From positions 124,001-188,000 of the forward strand of contig NZ_JALHLS010000001.1 in the NCBI RefSeq assembly GCF_022844445.1: a DNA stretch of 64,000 bases. The letters are read 5' to 3'. Within the stretch, counting starts at the first letter, position 1; each line of letters opens with the position of its first letter. This document shows, piece after piece, positions 19,424-29,149 of the stretch. The DNA is from Hyphomonas sp. (GTDB lineage: Bacteria > Pseudomonadota > Alphaproteobacteria > Caulobacterales > Hyphomonadaceae). Below the pieces are notes generated by a model. The model made no database searches and was not told where the DNA came from. It saw nothing but the letters and a program-made list of their open reading frames with translations. The position numbers and the translations under genes are program-made.

Positions 19424-20133
19424 GCGAACGTCTGTTCGTAGGAAAGCGACGCCTTGCCCTTGGCACAAACCATCGTGCCCGCAATGAGGTCGTGCAGGCA
19501 CCGGCGGTCCTGACGAACAAGGCCCATGAGGTAACTGAGATAGAGCGGCGTGATGCCCGACACGAGCTTTCCAAGTGTATTGCGCATGATCACAGCGCCA
19601 AGCGAAGGTTTGCCGCCCATCTTGTCGGTCACGATGGCACCTACAGCCATCTTTCCGAGGGTTGCCTGGAGCGAAGAACTTTCCATGGCGACGGCGTAAA
19701 GCAGGGCACCAAAAACCAGGAACAACAGGACGCCGATATAGCCGGTGGCGAACTGCGCATCGGTCATGTTGGGCTGAGGCCCCATTGCACCGATCATCAG
19801 CACCAGGGGAACGGCGAACACTGCACCGTCGATCAATGTCGCAATGATCCGGCGACCCCAGACGGGCTTGCCGGCCTGATGGCTGGCAGGCCCGGAAGGC
19901 GCGGCAAAAACCGGCGAGGGGGAGGAATGTTTCTGCGCGGCCCCGAACTTCGAAGCGGCGGGCTCAGGCACGCGGCTGCGCTCGGACTGGAGGAAGGCGA
20001 GCGCTTCGGGTGAGAGCTTGTCGCGCGCGGCGGGCGCAGCGCGGCCCACGGGTGAAGGCGCGGTTTTCTTGCCGAAGGTGGGTTTTGCCGGAGCGGCACC
20101 GCCCCCTGTCACTTGTTTGCCGAACGTCGCCAT
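19420..20133 (-). CDS. RDD family membrane protein with long disordered N-terminus
   Basis: The 237-residue protein starts with about 95 residues rich in Ala, Pro, Lys and Gly, with two related patches (TFGKQVTGGGAAPAK and TFGKKTAPSP). An RDD domain follows: WGRRIIATLIDGAVF with the Arg and Asp that name the family, a central SLQATLGKMAVGAIVTD and a final RQDRRCLHDLIAGT. RDD proteins include ion and proton antiporters, but most have no known role. GGGAGG precedes the start. Confidence 0.85.
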   Translation of the reverse strand: MATFGKQVTGGGAAPAKPTFGKKTAPSPVGRAAPAARDKLSPEALAFLQSERSRVPEPAASKFGAAQKHSSPSPVFAAPSGPASHQAGKPVWGRRIIATLIDGAVFAVPLVLMIGAMGPQPNMTDAQFATGYIGVLLFLVFGALLYAVAMESSSLQATLGKMAVGAIVTDKMGGKPSLGAVIMRNTLGKLVSGITPLYLSYLMGLVRQDRRCLHDLIAGTMVCAKGKASLSYEQTFA

Positions 20134-20229
20134 GAAAGGGCCTCCCTACCGAGGGTTACCCTAGCTGATCAATCTATCGATCCCGCAAAAACGCCCGGCG
20201 GAATTCGCGCCGCAGCTTTAACCAAACGG

Positions 20230-20460
20230 TTAGGCGAGCTTGCGGATCTCGTCGGCGAGGGCGCGGTCGTTGTCAGTGACGATGGCCTCTAGCACGCGAA
20301 CGCGCTCTTTCAGGCGGCTGACTTCCTCCCGCATGGCCGAGACATCGGCCTGGGTGGTGGCATCGGCGGCCGAGTTGGCGCGCGTTTTCAGGTAGGTCTG
20401 GTAGACCCCTGCCCCGACGCTGATCGCGACGATAAGCACAACCATTTCGAACGGACCCAT
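20230..20460 (-). CDS. PspB-like small membrane protein (76 aa)
   Basis: One N-terminal membrane helix (MGPFEMVVLIVAISVGAGVY) is followed by a charged coiled coil (MREEVSRLKERVRVLEAIV). That matches the layout of phage-shock protein B, where the helix-coil recruits PspA/PspC. Start at 20460 has AGGAG eight bases upstream; a longer frame from 20490 has none. It sits in tandem with a second, related protein at 20521, and the shared C-terminal pattern (ARVRSLEEIVTD versus ERVRVLEAIVTD) indicates duplication. The real psp operon is 29 kb away at 49332. Confidence 0.75.
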   Translation of the reverse strand: MGPFEMVVLIVAISVGAGVYQTYLKTRANSAADATTQADVSAMREEVSRLKERVRVLEAIVTDNDRALADEIRKLA

Positions 20461-20520
20461 GATCTGCTCCTTCGTGTCTTCTGGAAACATGCCCCAAGGG
20501 GGCGTTGATTGAAAGCGGTG

Positions 20521-20721
20521 TCAGAGCTTGTCGATGTCGCGGCGCAGGCGCCAGTCGCGGTCCGTGACGATTTCCTCGAGGCTGCGCACGCGGGCGTTCA
20601 GCCGGTTGATGGCTTCGTCGCGGGCATCCGGCATGCGCAGGCGCGCCTCGCGCCGCCCTTCGGCCCGCAAGACCAGCCAGACGATGAACCCGCCCATCAG
20701 AATATAGAACGCAGCGGCCAT
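20521..20721 (-). CDS. PspB-like small membrane protein (66 aa)
   Basis: A single membrane helix (residues 3-20, AAFYILMGGFIVWLVLRA) and a charged helical tail (LNARVRSLEEIVTDRDWRLRRDI). The tail resembles the PspB C-terminus, where RIQALE and a final W-R are characteristic. GGGAG precedes the ATG. It is the first gene of a two-gene unit with the 76-residue paralogue. No pspF-type promoter was recognised upstream. Confidence 0.75.
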   Translation of the reverse strand: MAAAFYILMGGFIVWLVLRAEGRREARLRMPDARDEAINRLNARVRSLEEIVTDRDWRLRRDIDKL

Positions 20722-20834
20722 GACATACTCCCTTATTGATTATCGATGTGGCCCCATTTGCGTCAGGCACAAGTGGCAGGGGCAAAAAAATCGGCGCCAT
20801 TTGCGGCGGGGCGCGGAACGGCTAGAGGCGGCGC

Positions 20835-21362
20835 ATGAGCCGCGTCACTGTAGTTCCTCACGATCCAGCCTGGGCCCGCGCGTTCGCGGCCGAGGCAGCG
20901 GCGATCAAGGCGGCTTTGGGCGGCCTGACGATGACGCTGCATCATATCGGCAGCACTGCCGTTCCCGGCATTCTCGCGAAGCCGGTCATTGACCTGCTGG
21001 GCGAAGTTGAGGTGATGGCGGCGCTGGATGCGGCGGCGGGAAAGCTCGTGGCGCTCGGCTATGAGGCGCTGGGCGCCAACGGCATCTCGGGCCGGCGGTA
21101 TTTCCGCAAGCTGGGCCCGGACGGCGAGCGCACACATCACCTGCACGTCTTCACGCGCGGCTCGCCGCAGCTTGTTCGTCATCTGGCGTTCCGGGATTAC
21201 CTGCGGGCCATGCCGGATGTGGCGCGCGCTTATTCGGAACTTAAGGCACAACTGACTCGCGACCCGGACGCGCCGCGCGATGCCTATATCGACGGCAAGG
21301 CGCCGTTCGTTCTGGAGACAGAGAAGGCGGCGCTGGACTGGTACTGCCAGCTGCGCGGCTAG
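20835..21362 (+). CDS. GrpB family protein (UPF0157)
   Basis: The 175-residue protein has the GrpB nucleotidyltransferase-like fold: [17 protein letters not shown] at the start, [24 protein letters not shown] with the GS.A and catalytic-type D, and HHLHVF with [15 protein letters not shown] in the second half. Family members are thought to be minimal nucleotidyltransferases; a few are fused to dephospho-CoA kinase. The substrate is not established. It converges on dut and their stops share CTAG. Confidence 0.9.
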   Translation: MSRVTVVPHDPAWARAFAAEAAAIKAALGGLTMTLHHIGSTAVPGILAKPVIDLLGEVEVMAALDAAAGKLVALGYEALGANGISGRRYFRKLGPDGERTHHLHVFTRGSPQLVRHLAFRDYLRAMPDVARAYSELKAQLTRDPDAPRDAYIDGKAPFVLETEKAALDWYCQLRG

Positions 21363-21814
21363 CGCCCTGTCGAGCCGAAGCCGCCGGCGCCGCGCGTCGT
21401 GGCGCCGAGTTCTTCCACTTCGCTCCAGGCGAGACGTGTGACCGGGGCGAGGACGAGCTGGGCGATGCGCTCGCCGCGCCTGATGACGAACGGCTCTGCG
21501 CCAAGATTGATCAGGATGACCTTGATTTCGCCGCGATAGTCGCTGTCGATCGTGCCCGGCGTGTTGAGGCAGGTGAGGCCGTGCTTGGCGGCGAGGCCGG
21601 AGCGCGGGCGGACCTGGATCTCGTAGCCTTCGGGGATGGCAACGGAGAGGCCGGTCTCGATCATGGCGCGGTCACCGGGGGCGAGGGTAACCGGCGCGTC
21701 TTCGGGAACCGCGGCGCGGACATCCATGCCGGCGGAACCTGACGTCTCGTAAGCCGGCAGATCGAGGCCAGAGAAATGCGAAAGGGGGCGAACCTGGACA
21801 GTGACGTTGCTCAT
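21359..21814 (-). CDS. dut: dUTP diphosphatase
   Basis: Trimeric dUTPase, 151 residues, makes dUMP and keeps uracil out of DNA. All five family motifs are present: AGMDVRAA (1), [10 protein letters not shown] (2), [13 protein letters not shown] with the catalytic Asp (3), [10 protein letters not shown] (4) and the flexible C-terminal [11 protein letters not shown] (5). The ATG at 21814 begins the first strand; the longer frame from 21889 runs into coaBC. It follows coaBC by 46 bases, the standard alphaproteobacterial order. Confidence 0.97.
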   Translation of the reverse strand: MSNVTVQVRPLSHFSGLDLPAYETSGSAGMDVRAAVPEDAPVTLAPGDRAMIETGLSVAIPEGYEIQVRPRSGLAAKHGLTCLNTPGTIDSDYRGEIKVILINLGAEPFVIRRGERIAQLVLAPVTRLAWSEVEELGATTRGAGGFGSTGR

Positions 21815-21860
21815 GGCCTCCGGGTGCGGAGACTCTGGCCGTGAGTCAAGGCTTCGGAGA

Positions 21861-23087
21861 TTATTCCGCCGCGAGGCGCAGACCTGCATCCGGACCGGCG
21901 AGCGCGTCCGCGACGCGGGCGGCGAGGCGACGGGAGACGTCGTCCTTGGCGAGCCGGGGCCAGTGTTCGGCGCCCTCGGCGGTGATCAGGTAGATCTCGT
22001 TCTCATTGCCGCCCATGACGTCGCCGGAAACATCGTTGGCGACGATCCAGTCGCAGCCCTTGCGGGCACGCTTGTCGATGGCGAGGGCTTCCACGTCATG
22101 CGTCTCGGCAGCGAAGCCGATGACGAGCCGCGGGCGCTTCTTCTTCTTGTGGCTGAGCGTACGTAGGATGTCGGGGTTCTCGGCGAGTTCGATGGTCGGG
22201 GCCTTACCCTCCCCTTTCAGCTTGAGCTTGCGGTCGGCAGCCTTCACCGGGCGCCAATCGGCGACAGCGGCGACGGAGACGAAAACGTCCGCGGGCAGAG
22301 CATCTTCACAGGCCTTCAGCATCTCGCGGGCAGTCTCGACCGACACGAAGGCCACGCCATCGGGCGGTTTGAGCGCAACGGGGCCGGAGACGAGCGTGAC
22401 GCGGGCGCCTTCGGCGGCGAGGGCGGCGGCGATGCCGTAACCCTGCTTGCCGGAGGAGTGGTTGGAAATGTAGCGCACCGGATCGAGTGGCTCGCGCGTC
22501 GGGCCGGCGGTTACGAGGGCGTGGACGCCGGCGAGGCGTTTGGACCGCGGGGCTAGCGCAGTTTCGATCTCGCGAACGATAGCGCTTACTTCCGGGAGGC
22601 GGCCAGGGCCGAACTCGCCGCACGCCATGGGCCCGACATCGGGATCGACCACACGCACACCATCGGCATGCAAGCGCGCGACGTTGCGCTTAGTTGCGGC
22701 GTGGTCCCACATCCGCACGTTCATAGCGGGCACCATGAGAACCGGCTTGTCGGTGGCGAGCAATGCGGTGGAAGCGAGATCGTTTGCGAGGCCGGCGGCG
22801 GCCTTCGCCATCAGGTCTGCGGTGGCAGGGCAGACAACGACGAGATCGGCCGAGCGGGAAAGCTCGATATGGCCCATTTCGGTCTCGTCGGTAAGGTCGA
22901 AGAGTTCGGTAAAAACCTTTTCGCCTGAGAGGGCGGCGACCGAGAGCGGCGTGACGAATTCGGCGCCGGCCTTGGTCAGGATCACGCGCGAGGCAATGCC
23001 GCGCCGGCCCAGTTCACGGATCAGCTCAAGGCTTTTGTAGGCGGCGATCCCGCCGCCGATGATCAGGAGAATTCTCGGGCTTTTCAT
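21861..23087 (-). CDS. coaBC: Phosphopantothenoylcysteine synthetase/decarboxylase CoaBC
   Basis: This bifunctional coenzyme A enzyme has 408 residues. The N-terminal flavoprotein decarboxylase (CoaC) shows [14 protein letters not shown], the active-site [13 protein letters not shown] and the substrate-clamp Cys in GPMACGEFG. The C-terminal ligase (CoaB) starts at about residue 185 with [19 protein letters not shown] and includes AVADWRPV and the Lys-rich KLKLKG. The start at 23087 ([13 protein letters not shown]) is the first strand; the longer frame is not coding. Confidence 0.97.
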   Translation of the reverse strand: MKSPRILLIIGGGIAAYKSLELIRELGRRGIASRVILTKAGAEFVTPLSVAALSGEKVFTELFDLTDETEMGHIELSRSADLVVVCPATADLMAKAAAGLANDLASTALLATDKPVLMVPAMNVRMWDHAATKRNVARLHADGVRVVDPDVGPMACGEFGPGRLPEVSAIVREIETALAPRSKRLAGVHALVTAGPTREPLDPVRYISNHSSGKQGYGIAAALAAEGARVTLVSGPVALKPPDGVAFVSVETAREMLKACEDALPADVFVSVAAVADWRPVKAADRKLKLKGEGKAPTIELAENPDILRTLSHKKKKRPRLVIGFAAETHDVEALAIDKRARKGCDWIVANDVSGDVMGGNENEIYLITAEGAEHWPRLAKDDVSRRLAARVADALAGPDAGLRLAAE

Positions 23088-23230
23088 CCGGTCTGCCGGT
23101 CTGGTTTCAGGGGGCGTTCTAGCGCAAATACCTTGAGATCGTCCCATCAAATGCGCGGGATTGAAGGGGCCGCGTCAAGACTTGCGCAAGATATGGGGCC
23201 GCCTGCGCCGGCCGGGAACCCCGGGCGCTG

Positions 23231-23551
23231 TCACTCGCCGACGCGAATGATCTTGGTCATCGAGCTGCCGGAGGCACCGTATTTTGCGCCGGACAGGCCG
23301 CTCCTGCTGGAGCCGCCCTTGATCTCGCGGACGGAGACGGTGGTGCCGGATTTGTCCTGGCGCTGGTTCAGGATGAAGGAGCGGTAGGCGCCGTCGCAGA
23401 TGACCCGGACCGTGGTGGTGCGCTTGCCGGCTGCCGTGGCGGCCTCAAGAGCGGCGCGGGTGGCCACTTCCGTGGCCGCGTTGCAGGGATCGGCGAACGC
23501 GGGCGCCGCAAGGCATGCAGCAGCGGCAATCAGGGCGGCAACGCGTTTCAT
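23231..23551 (-). CDS. Small exported protein of unknown function
   Basis: Not recognised. The 106-residue product has a clear Sec signal peptide (MKRVAALIAAAACLAAPAFA, cut after residue 20). The mature part has two cysteines (DPCNAAT, RVICDGAY) placed for one disulfide, and ends with a Ser/Gly-rich segment. AAGGA precedes the ATG. It lies between ubiB and coaBC on the same strand and may share their transcript, but nothing ties it to quinone or CoA synthesis. Confidence 0.65.
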   Translation of the reverse strand: MKRVAALIAAAACLAAPAFADPCNAATEVATRAALEAATAAGKRTTTVRVICDGAYRSFILNQRQDKSGTTVSVREIKGGSSRSGLSGAKYGASGSSMTKIIRVGE

Positions 23552-23677
23552 GGGACCGGCTTCCTTCTGATGGCGGAGGCCGAAAGGTAACCGAGTTCTT
23601 AACGCGAAGAAGTCCTTACGCTTCAGGCGGGAAACTCACAGGCCGCGAGGCGCCGCTGCCGGGAGAAATTCGCGTCG

Positions 23678-25195
23678 CTAAAAGCCGCGCGCGGCCCAGG
23701 CGGCGGCGACGCCGAGAATCCCGATCAGGCCGAACCAGCCCCACCAGGGCGCGAAGCGCTCTGGCGGCGGCGGAGGCGCGGGCTCCGCCTCGAGGCTCTT
23801 CTCGAAACGGTCCATGACTTCCGGCAGGCGCTTCAGGCGGTTGGTCACTTCGCGCACGTTTTCCGAGATCATGCGCATCGCCCCTTCGGGACCGAAGTTG
23901 CGCCGCATCCAGCTTTCGATGACAGGCTCGGAGGCGGTCCAGATATTGTGCGTGGGATCAATCGCGCGCGCGACGCCTTCGACCTGCACCATTGTCTTCT
24001 GCAGGAGGACGAGTTCGGGGCGGAGCGCCATGCCGAAAGTGTGTGTGTAGTCGAAAAGCTGCAGCAGCACGCGGCCCATGGAGACTTCCTCCGCCGGGCG
24101 CCCGAAGAGCGGCTCGCCGATCGAGCGGAGGGCCTGCGCGAAGTCGCCGACTGACTGGCTGGCTGGCACATAGCCGGCCTCGAAATGCACTTCGGCGATG
24201 CGCACATAGTCCCGCTTCAGGAAGCCCCAGAGGATTTCCGCCAGGAAGCGTCGCTCGATGGGGCCGATGCGGCCAATGATACCGAAATCGACCAGCGCGA
24301 TGCGCCCCTCCGGCGTCAGGATGGCGTTGCCTTCGTGCATGTCGGCATGGAAGACGCCGTGCTCGATTGCGCTGGAGAGGAAGCCCTGCGTGATGTCGTT
24401 GGCGAGCTTCTTGCGGTCGAGGCCCGGACGGTCCAGCACGCCAGGCTGGGTGAGCGGCGTGCCGTCGATCCAGGAGATCGTCAGCACGCGCTTTCCGGTG
24501 CGCTCCCAGTCGACCTTCGGAATGTTGAAGAAGCCGGTCTTGTCATTGATGGCGCGCATCTCGTCGGCGCCGCCGGCTTCAAGCCGAAGGTCGAGTTCGC
24601 GCAGCATGGAATCGGAAATGGTCTGCGTGAAGGCGACCGGACGCAGGCGGCGGCTTTCGCTGGAGACGCCTTCGATGGTGCGGGCGGCACGGCGCATGGC
24701 GGACAGTTCGCGCTCCAGCTGGCGCTCGATGCCGGGGCGCAGGATCTTCACCGCACGGTCGCCGTCGGGCAGGCTCATCTTGTGGACCTGGGCGAGCGAG
24801 GCAGCGGCGACCGGCTCCGACAGGCCGGGGAACAGGCGTACCGCTTCAGCCTCGCCGAACTCGGCCGCAAGCGCGGCACGCGCCTGCTTCATCGGGAACG
24901 GCGGCAGCTTGTCCTTGAGGCGCGAAAGATCGCCCGCGACTTCGGAGCCGAACACGTCGGGCCGCGTCGCGAGGAACTGGCCGAGCTTGATGTAAGCGGG
25001 GCCAAGCCCTTCGAGCGCGGCCGCGAGGCGCTGGCCGGGGCGGCCCTTGGCGCCGCCGAACAGGCGCAGGATGCTTCCCGCCATGCGCGCCGGGATGGGC
25101 AGGCGCGACTGGTAGGCGCCGGGCAGAACGACATCATGGCGCGCGAGCGCCGTGCCCGCACGCATCAGCCGCCAATAGTCGCCCAGCGCGCCCAT
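23678..25195 (-). CDS. ubiB: UbiB/ABC1-type atypical kinase, ubiquinone biosynthesis
   Basis: A 505-residue ADCK-family protein. The nucleotide loop is replaced by the family's Ala-rich loop (VAAASLAQVHKM), the KxGQ motif is present as YIKLGQFLATRPD, and the catalytic site appears as HADMHEGNAIL with VDFG. The C-terminus has one or two membrane helices (WWGWFGLIGILGVAAAW). UbiB is needed for ubiquinone synthesis, probably by extracting lipid precursors from the membrane. Position between ubiE and coaBC is the usual alphaproteobacterial arrangement. Confidence 0.95.
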   Translation of the reverse strand: MGALGDYWRLMRAGTALARHDVVLPGAYQSRLPIPARMAGSILRLFGGAKGRPGQRLAAALEGLGPAYIKLGQFLATRPDVFGSEVAGDLSRLKDKLPPFPMKQARAALAAEFGEAEAVRLFPGLSEPVAAASLAQVHKMSLPDGDRAVKILRPGIERQLERELSAMRRAARTIEGVSSESRRLRPVAFTQTISDSMLRELDLRLEAGGADEMRAINDKTGFFNIPKVDWERTGKRVLTISWIDGTPLTQPGVLDRPGLDRKKLANDITQGFLSSAIEHGVFHADMHEGNAILTPEGRIALVDFGIIGRIGPIERRFLAEILWGFLKRDYVRIAEVHFEAGYVPASQSVGDFAQALRSIGEPLFGRPAEEVSMGRVLLQLFDYTHTFGMALRPELVLLQKTMVQVEGVARAIDPTHNIWTASEPVIESWMRRNFGPEGAMRMISENVREVTNRLKRLPEVMDRFEKSLEAEPAPPPPPERFAPWWGWFGLIGILGVAAAWAARGF

Positions 25196-25280
25196 CTAGG
25201 TTTTGCCCACCGACGGGGAACCAGGCTGTAGACCTGCGCGTTGACCATCAGGAACCAAATTGCAGAGAGCGAGCTTCATC

Positions 25281-25445
25281 ATGTCCGATTCCCCCTCATC
25301 CAACAATTTCCTGTACCTGATCGTCGGGGTGCTGGTGGCCGGAGCGATTGCCTTTGGCGTCTACTACTTCACCGAAGGTGCTGGCGGGCCGGACAAGGTC
25401 GAGATCTCGGTCGGCGAGGACGGCGTCAAGATCGACGGGAACTAA
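25281..25445 (+). CDS. 54-aa single-pass membrane protein
   Basis: Not recognised. It has one hydrophobic helix (residues 10-30, NFLYLIVGVLVAGAIAFGVYY) followed by a short acidic tail (KVEISVGEDGVKIDGN). It is encoded on the strand opposite ubiE and ubiB, in the gap between them. I favour the ATG at 25281 over the TTG at 25260. Small proteins with this plan occur in related genomes at the same place, as far as I recall, but no function is known. Confidence 0.55.
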   Translation: MSDSPSSNNFLYLIVGVLVAGAIAFGVYYFTEGAGGPDKVEISVGEDGVKIDGN

Positions 25446-25456
25446 GCGATTCATGA

Positions 25457-26245
25457 TCACGCCGCCCAGCCGAAGTGCAGGGCGGCGATGCCGCCGGAAT
25501 AGTTGGTGACGGAAACCTGCCGGAAACCGGCGCCTTCGATCTCGGCCTTGAAGACGGATTGCTCCGGGAACTGACGGATCGACTCGACGAGATACTGGTA
25601 GCTGCCCCGATCACTGGCGATCAGTTCGCCGAGGCGTGGGATGACGGCGTAGCTGTAGGTATCGTAGGCCTGCTGCAGGATCGGCGCCGTCATGTGGCTG
25701 AACTCGAGCACAGCAAGGCGGCCGCCGGTCTTCAGCACGCGGCGGAATTCGCGCAGGCCGGCAACCCGGTCGGCAAAGTTGCGGATGCCGAAGGAGACCG
25801 TGACGACGTCGAAGCTCTTGTCGGGATACGGCAACTTCTGGCCATCGGCGCAGACCCAGTCGAGGCGGCCTTCCCATTTGGCATTGTCGGGCCGGGCCTT
25901 GCCGGCTTCGAGCATGGCATCGTTGATGTCGCAGACGATGGCGGTGGCGGGGCGCGTGTCTCCGCGCCGGGCACCGGCCTTGTCGGCGAGGTCCAGGAAG
26001 GCGCGGGCAAGTTCGCCGGTGCCACCGGCAACGTCGAGATGGCGCTCGCCGGGCTGGGGGTTCACCCTGTTCATGGCGTCGTGCTTCCACAGCCGATGGA
26101 CGCCGGCACTCATCAGGTCGTTCATCAGGTCGTAGCGCGAGGCGACCGAGCGGAACACGCCTTTGACCCGGGCGACCTTCTCGGCCTCCGTGACCTCCTC
26201 GAAACCGAAGGAGACCTTGCGCTCTGTGTCTTCCGCTTCAGCCAT
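25457..26245 (-). CDS. ubiE: Demethylmenaquinone/2-methoxy-6-polyprenyl-benzoquinol methylase UbiE
   Basis: The 262-residue SAM methyltransferase carries out C-methylation in ubiquinone synthesis. Family-specific regions are [22 protein letters not shown] near residue 32, the SAM loop [23 protein letters not shown], and [11 protein letters not shown]. The end [12 protein letters not shown] is the conserved UbiE tail. It is divergent from mutM with a gap of 49 bases, so their promoters overlap. Confidence 0.96.
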   Translation of the reverse strand: MAEAEDTERKVSFGFEEVTEAEKVARVKGVFRSVASRYDLMNDLMSAGVHRLWKHDAMNRVNPQPGERHLDVAGGTGELARAFLDLADKAGARRGDTRPATAIVCDINDAMLEAGKARPDNAKWEGRLDWVCADGQKLPYPDKSFDVVTVSFGIRNFADRVAGLREFRRVLKTGGRLAVLEFSHMTAPILQQAYDTYSYAVIPRLGELIASDRGSYQYLVESIRQFPEQSVFKAEIEGAGFRQVSVTNYSGGIAALHFGWAA

Positions 26246-26294
26246 GCTGAACCACCTTACATGCCGCCGCCTGCTTAGCGTATATGCGATAAGG

Positions 26295-27140
26295 ATGCCT
26301 GAATTACCTGAAGTCGAGACAGTTCGCCGCGGACTGGCCCCTGTGATGGAAGGCCGGCGTATCCTGCGGCTGGATCAGCGGCGTGCGGACCTGCGCTTTC
26401 CACTGCCCGAGCGGTTTGCCGAGCGGGTGGCTAACGCGCGGATCGACCGGCTCGCCCGCCAGGCGAAGTTTCTGGCGGCTCACCTCTCCACGGGGGAGGT
26501 ACTGGTAATGCATCTCGGGATGACCGGTCGATTCACAATCACCGGGGCGGTGCAGGGTGAGTTTCACCATGCAACCGGAAACCTTTCCGCGCATGACCAT
26601 GTCGTTTTCCACATGGAGGGGGGTGAGACCGTCACCTACAATGACCCGCGCAGGTTCGGCTTCATGGAACTCTGGCCCGCCGCGAGTTTCGAGGCATACC
26701 CAAGGTTAATGACGATGGGGCCGGAGCCTCTGTCGAACGCTTTCTCTGCGACGTATCTCGACACCGCGCTCAGTGGCAAGACGGCGCCCATCAAAGCGGC
26801 GCTGCTCGACCAGTCGATCATTGCGGGGCTGGGCAACATCTATGTCTGCGAGGCGCTCTACCGCGCCGGTGTCTCGCCGAAGCGGTTGTCCCGCTCCGTG
26901 CCGGGGACGCGGGCGGCGCGGCTGGCCCCAGCAATCAATGCGGTGATTGCCGAGGCAATCGCGGCGGGTGGCTCGTCGATCTCGGACTTTGCGGGCACGG
27001 ACGGGGAGCTTGGCTACTTCCAGCACCGGTTCGACGTGTATGACCGCGAGGGCGAGGCATGCAAACGCTGCGGGAGCATTGTGCGCCGGATAGTGCAGTC
27101 AGGGCGGTCTACGTTCTATTGCCCAAGTTGTCAGCGTTGA
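26295..27140 (+). CDS. mutM: Formamidopyrimidine-DNA glycosylase MutM/Fpg
   Basis: This base-excision enzyme removes 8-oxoguanine and FaPy lesions and cuts the AP site. After Met removal the chain begins with the catalytic Pro-Glu ([13 protein letters not shown]). The lesion-recognition block [20 protein letters not shown] and the C-terminal zinc finger (CKRCG... YCPSC) are intact in 281 residues. AAGG precedes the ATG at 26295. Together with mutT at 779 the window carries two arms of the 8-oxoG defence. Its end overlaps the convergent FAD gene by ten bases. Confidence 0.97.
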   Translation: MPELPEVETVRRGLAPVMEGRRILRLDQRRADLRFPLPERFAERVANARIDRLARQAKFLAAHLSTGEVLVMHLGMTGRFTITGAVQGEFHHATGNLSAHDHVVFHMEGGETVTYNDPRRFGFMELWPAASFEAYPRLMTMGPEPLSNAFSATYLDTALSGKTAPIKAALLDQSIIAGLGNIYVCEALYRAGVSPKRLSRSVPGTRAARLAPAINAVIAEAIAAGGSSISDFAGTDGELGYFQHRFDVYDREGEACKRCGSIVRRIVQSGRSTFYCPSCQR

Positions 27141-28333
27141 GACTGGAGGCCGAGTCTGGCCAGGGGTGAGCCCAGCGCGCCACTGACGAGGGCAGCGAGC
27201 AGCGGCGGGGCGGGCCAGAGCTTCGAGAGCGGGGCAGCGAGACGGTCGCGCAGCCAAGGCAGGATTTCGGAGTCCGACTGGTAGACCGGCGTGAAGGCCC
27301 AGGTCATCAGCTGGAACAGGCGCACATGCAGCGCCCGCTGGCGCACGTACATCGCGGCGATGTCTTCGATCTCGGAGCAGGACTGGACAGCGCGGGCGAG
27401 CGCAAAGGCATCCAGCAACGCCATGTTCGCCCCCTGCCCCAGCTGCGGGCTGGCAGCGTGCCAGCTGTCGCCTACATGAATGAGGCGGCCTACGGCCGCG
27501 GGCCAATGCGTACGATGGCGGTAGCGCGCGAAGGTCAGCTGATCATGATCCGTGATCTGATCAACCAGAACGGCGGTTTCCGGCCAGAGGGCGCGGGCGG
27601 CATCCTTCCAGTGGACGAGCGGCGCAGCGCGGAATTCGGCATGAGCGTCGCCGCGGATGGACCAGAAATAGGTCAGGCTTTGCCCCGCGCCTTCGTGCGG
27701 GCAGCCGGACGGCATGACGCCGGCCATCTTGCGCGCGGCCTCGTAGCGCTGCTCCAGCGCGCTGCGGTCGAAGGGACCTTCCTCCGGCCAGGGCAAGGTG
27801 GCCCAGAGCGCGCCATAGGGCAGCTTGTTGACGGGCGCCGACGACAGCGGCGAGCGCACTCCGAGTGCATCAAGCACAAGATCAAACGGACCCTGCGCGC
27901 CGCCTTCAGCGAACACCAGAGTGCCGTTCACGGCGTTGGCGGCGGTAATCTTCGTGCCGGTAACGACGCGCGCACCACTGGAGACGGCGGCGTCATGCAG
28001 CAGCGAAAAAAGCGCGGTGCGCTGGATGCCGATGCCGCGCAGGCCGCTGCGCAGCGCAGCATACCGCACATCCAGCACGGCGCGGCCGGTCTCTGCTGAT
28101 ATGCCCCAGAGCCGCTCAATCGGCGCGCCGAGCGCTTCGGCAGGACCGCGCAGGCCGAGCTGATCCAGGATGACGAGTCCCGTCTCCTGCAGCATCAGGC
28201 CGGAGCCGACAGGACCGGCCGCCTCGAACTGGTCGAACAGCATGACGCGGTGGCCCTGGCGCGCGAGGAACGCAGCCGCGGCAAGGCCGCCAATACCGGC
28301 GCCGGCGATCGCGATGGAAAGGGTTCGGCTCAT
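27131..28333 (-). CDS. FAD-dependent monooxygenase (PHBH/UbiH-like)
   Basis: The 400-residue flavoprotein begins with [23 protein letters not shown] (Rossmann FAD loop), has a central [13 protein letters not shown], and the second FAD site [24 protein letters not shown]. These are the marks of class A single-component aromatic hydroxylases. The substrate is unknown. The start at 28333 is at the Rossmann strand; a frame extending to 29107 overlaps the divergent SDR and is not coding. It lies beside an atypical SDR and a DszC/HsaA-like flavoprotein, hinting at an aromatic or terpenoid pathway. Confidence 0.88.
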   Translation of the reverse strand: MSRTLSIAIAGAGIGGLAAAAFLARQGHRVMLFDQFEAAGPVGSGLMLQETGLVILDQLGLRGPAEALGAPIERLWGISAETGRAVLDVRYAALRSGLRGIGIQRTALFSLLHDAAVSSGARVVTGTKITAANAVNGTLVFAEGGAQGPFDLVLDALGVRSPLSSAPVNKLPYGALWATLPWPEEGPFDRSALEQRYEAARKMAGVMPSGCPHEGAGQSLTYFWSIRGDAHAEFRAAPLVHWKDAARALWPETAVLVDQITDHDQLTFARYRHRTHWPAAVGRLIHVGDSWHAASPQLGQGANMALLDAFALARAVQSCSEIEDIAAMYVRQRALHVRLFQLMTWAFTPVYQSDSEILPWLRDRLAAPLSKLWPAPPLLAALVSGALGSPLARLGLQSQR

Positions 28334-28411
28334 CTGCTTGTTTAGCGCTGCTCCTTGCGCAGAAAGCAAGTCCGCGCGAGAGTGAGTTCCGAAAAGAAAC
28401 GGGAGACGGCG

Positions 28412-29143
28412 ATGTCCAACGGAGCAGCCCTGATTGTCGGCGCAGGAGATGCGACCGGCGGCGCCATTGCGAAAGCGTTTGCCCGCGAGGGCCTGACGGC
28501 GTGCGTGACACGGCGCGCGCGCAACCTCGATTCGCTGAGCGCGCTCGTCTCCGAAATCGAAGCAGAGGGTGGCAAGGCGCGCGCCTTTGGTGTGGACGCG
28601 CGCGAGGAAGACGCAACGATTACGCTGGTCGACCAGATCGAAGACGAGGTCGGCCCGCTGGAAGTGTGCGTGTTCAATATTGGCGCCAATGTGCGCTTCG
28701 GGATCACCGAAACGACGAGCCGCGTGTACCACAAGGTGTGGGAAATGGCGGCCTACTCGGGCTTCCTCGCCGGTCGCGAGGCGGCGCGCGTGATGCGCCC
28801 GCGCGGGCGCGGCACGATCCTGTTCACGGGCGCGACTGCAGGCGTACGCGGGCGGGACGGATTCTCGGCCTTTGCCGGCGCGAAGCATGCGCTGCGGGCG
28901 CTGGCGCAATCGATGGCGCGCGAACTGGGGCCGCAGGGCATCCATGTCGCGCACATCGTGGTGGACGGCGCGATCGACAGCCAGTTCATCCGGGAAAACC
29001 TTCCGGATGCAGACGACCGGCGGGCGCGCGACGGGCTGCTGATCCCCGACGAGATTGCGAAAAACTATGTCTGGCTGCACCGCCAGCACCGCTCTGCCTG
29101 GACGCATGAGCTGGACCTGCGGCCCTGGAACGAGAGCTGGTAG
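28412..29143 (+). CDS. Atypical short-chain dehydrogenase (SDR lacking catalytic Tyr)
   Basis: The 243-residue protein has the SDR fold with a cofactor loop GAGDATGGAIA. The usual NNAG is FNIGAN, the catalytic Ser position reads FTGAT, and the Tyr of YxxxK is Phe (SAFAGAKHAL), leaving only Lys. I recall this pattern as that of the SDR_c10 subgroup, described as having Phe instead of Tyr. Such members may be non-catalytic or use a different chemistry. GGGAGA precedes the ATG at 28412. It diverges from the FAD monooxygenase and converges on the flavoprotein at 29150. Confidence 0.85.
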   Translation: MSNGAALIVGAGDATGGAIAKAFAREGLTACVTRRARNLDSLSALVSEIEAEGGKARAFGVDAREEDATITLVDQIEDEVGPLEVCVFNIGANVRFGITETTSRVYHKVWEMAAYSGFLAGREAARVMRPRGRGTILFTGATAGVRGRDGFSAFAGAKHALRALAQSMARELGPQGIHVAHIVVDGAIDSQFIRENLPDADDRRARDGLLIPDEIAKNYVWLHRQHRSAWTHELDLRPWNESW

Positions 29144-29149
29144 GGCGCC

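Noticed and set aside
24185-25231. 348-aa open frame antisense to ubiB
   Set aside because: High-GC shadow without domain content; ubiB motifs are intact.
28334-29107. N-terminal extension of the FAD monooxygenase on the minus strand
   Set aside because: The Rossmann strand starts at 28333; the extension overlaps the divergent SDR gene and has no FAD-related sequence.
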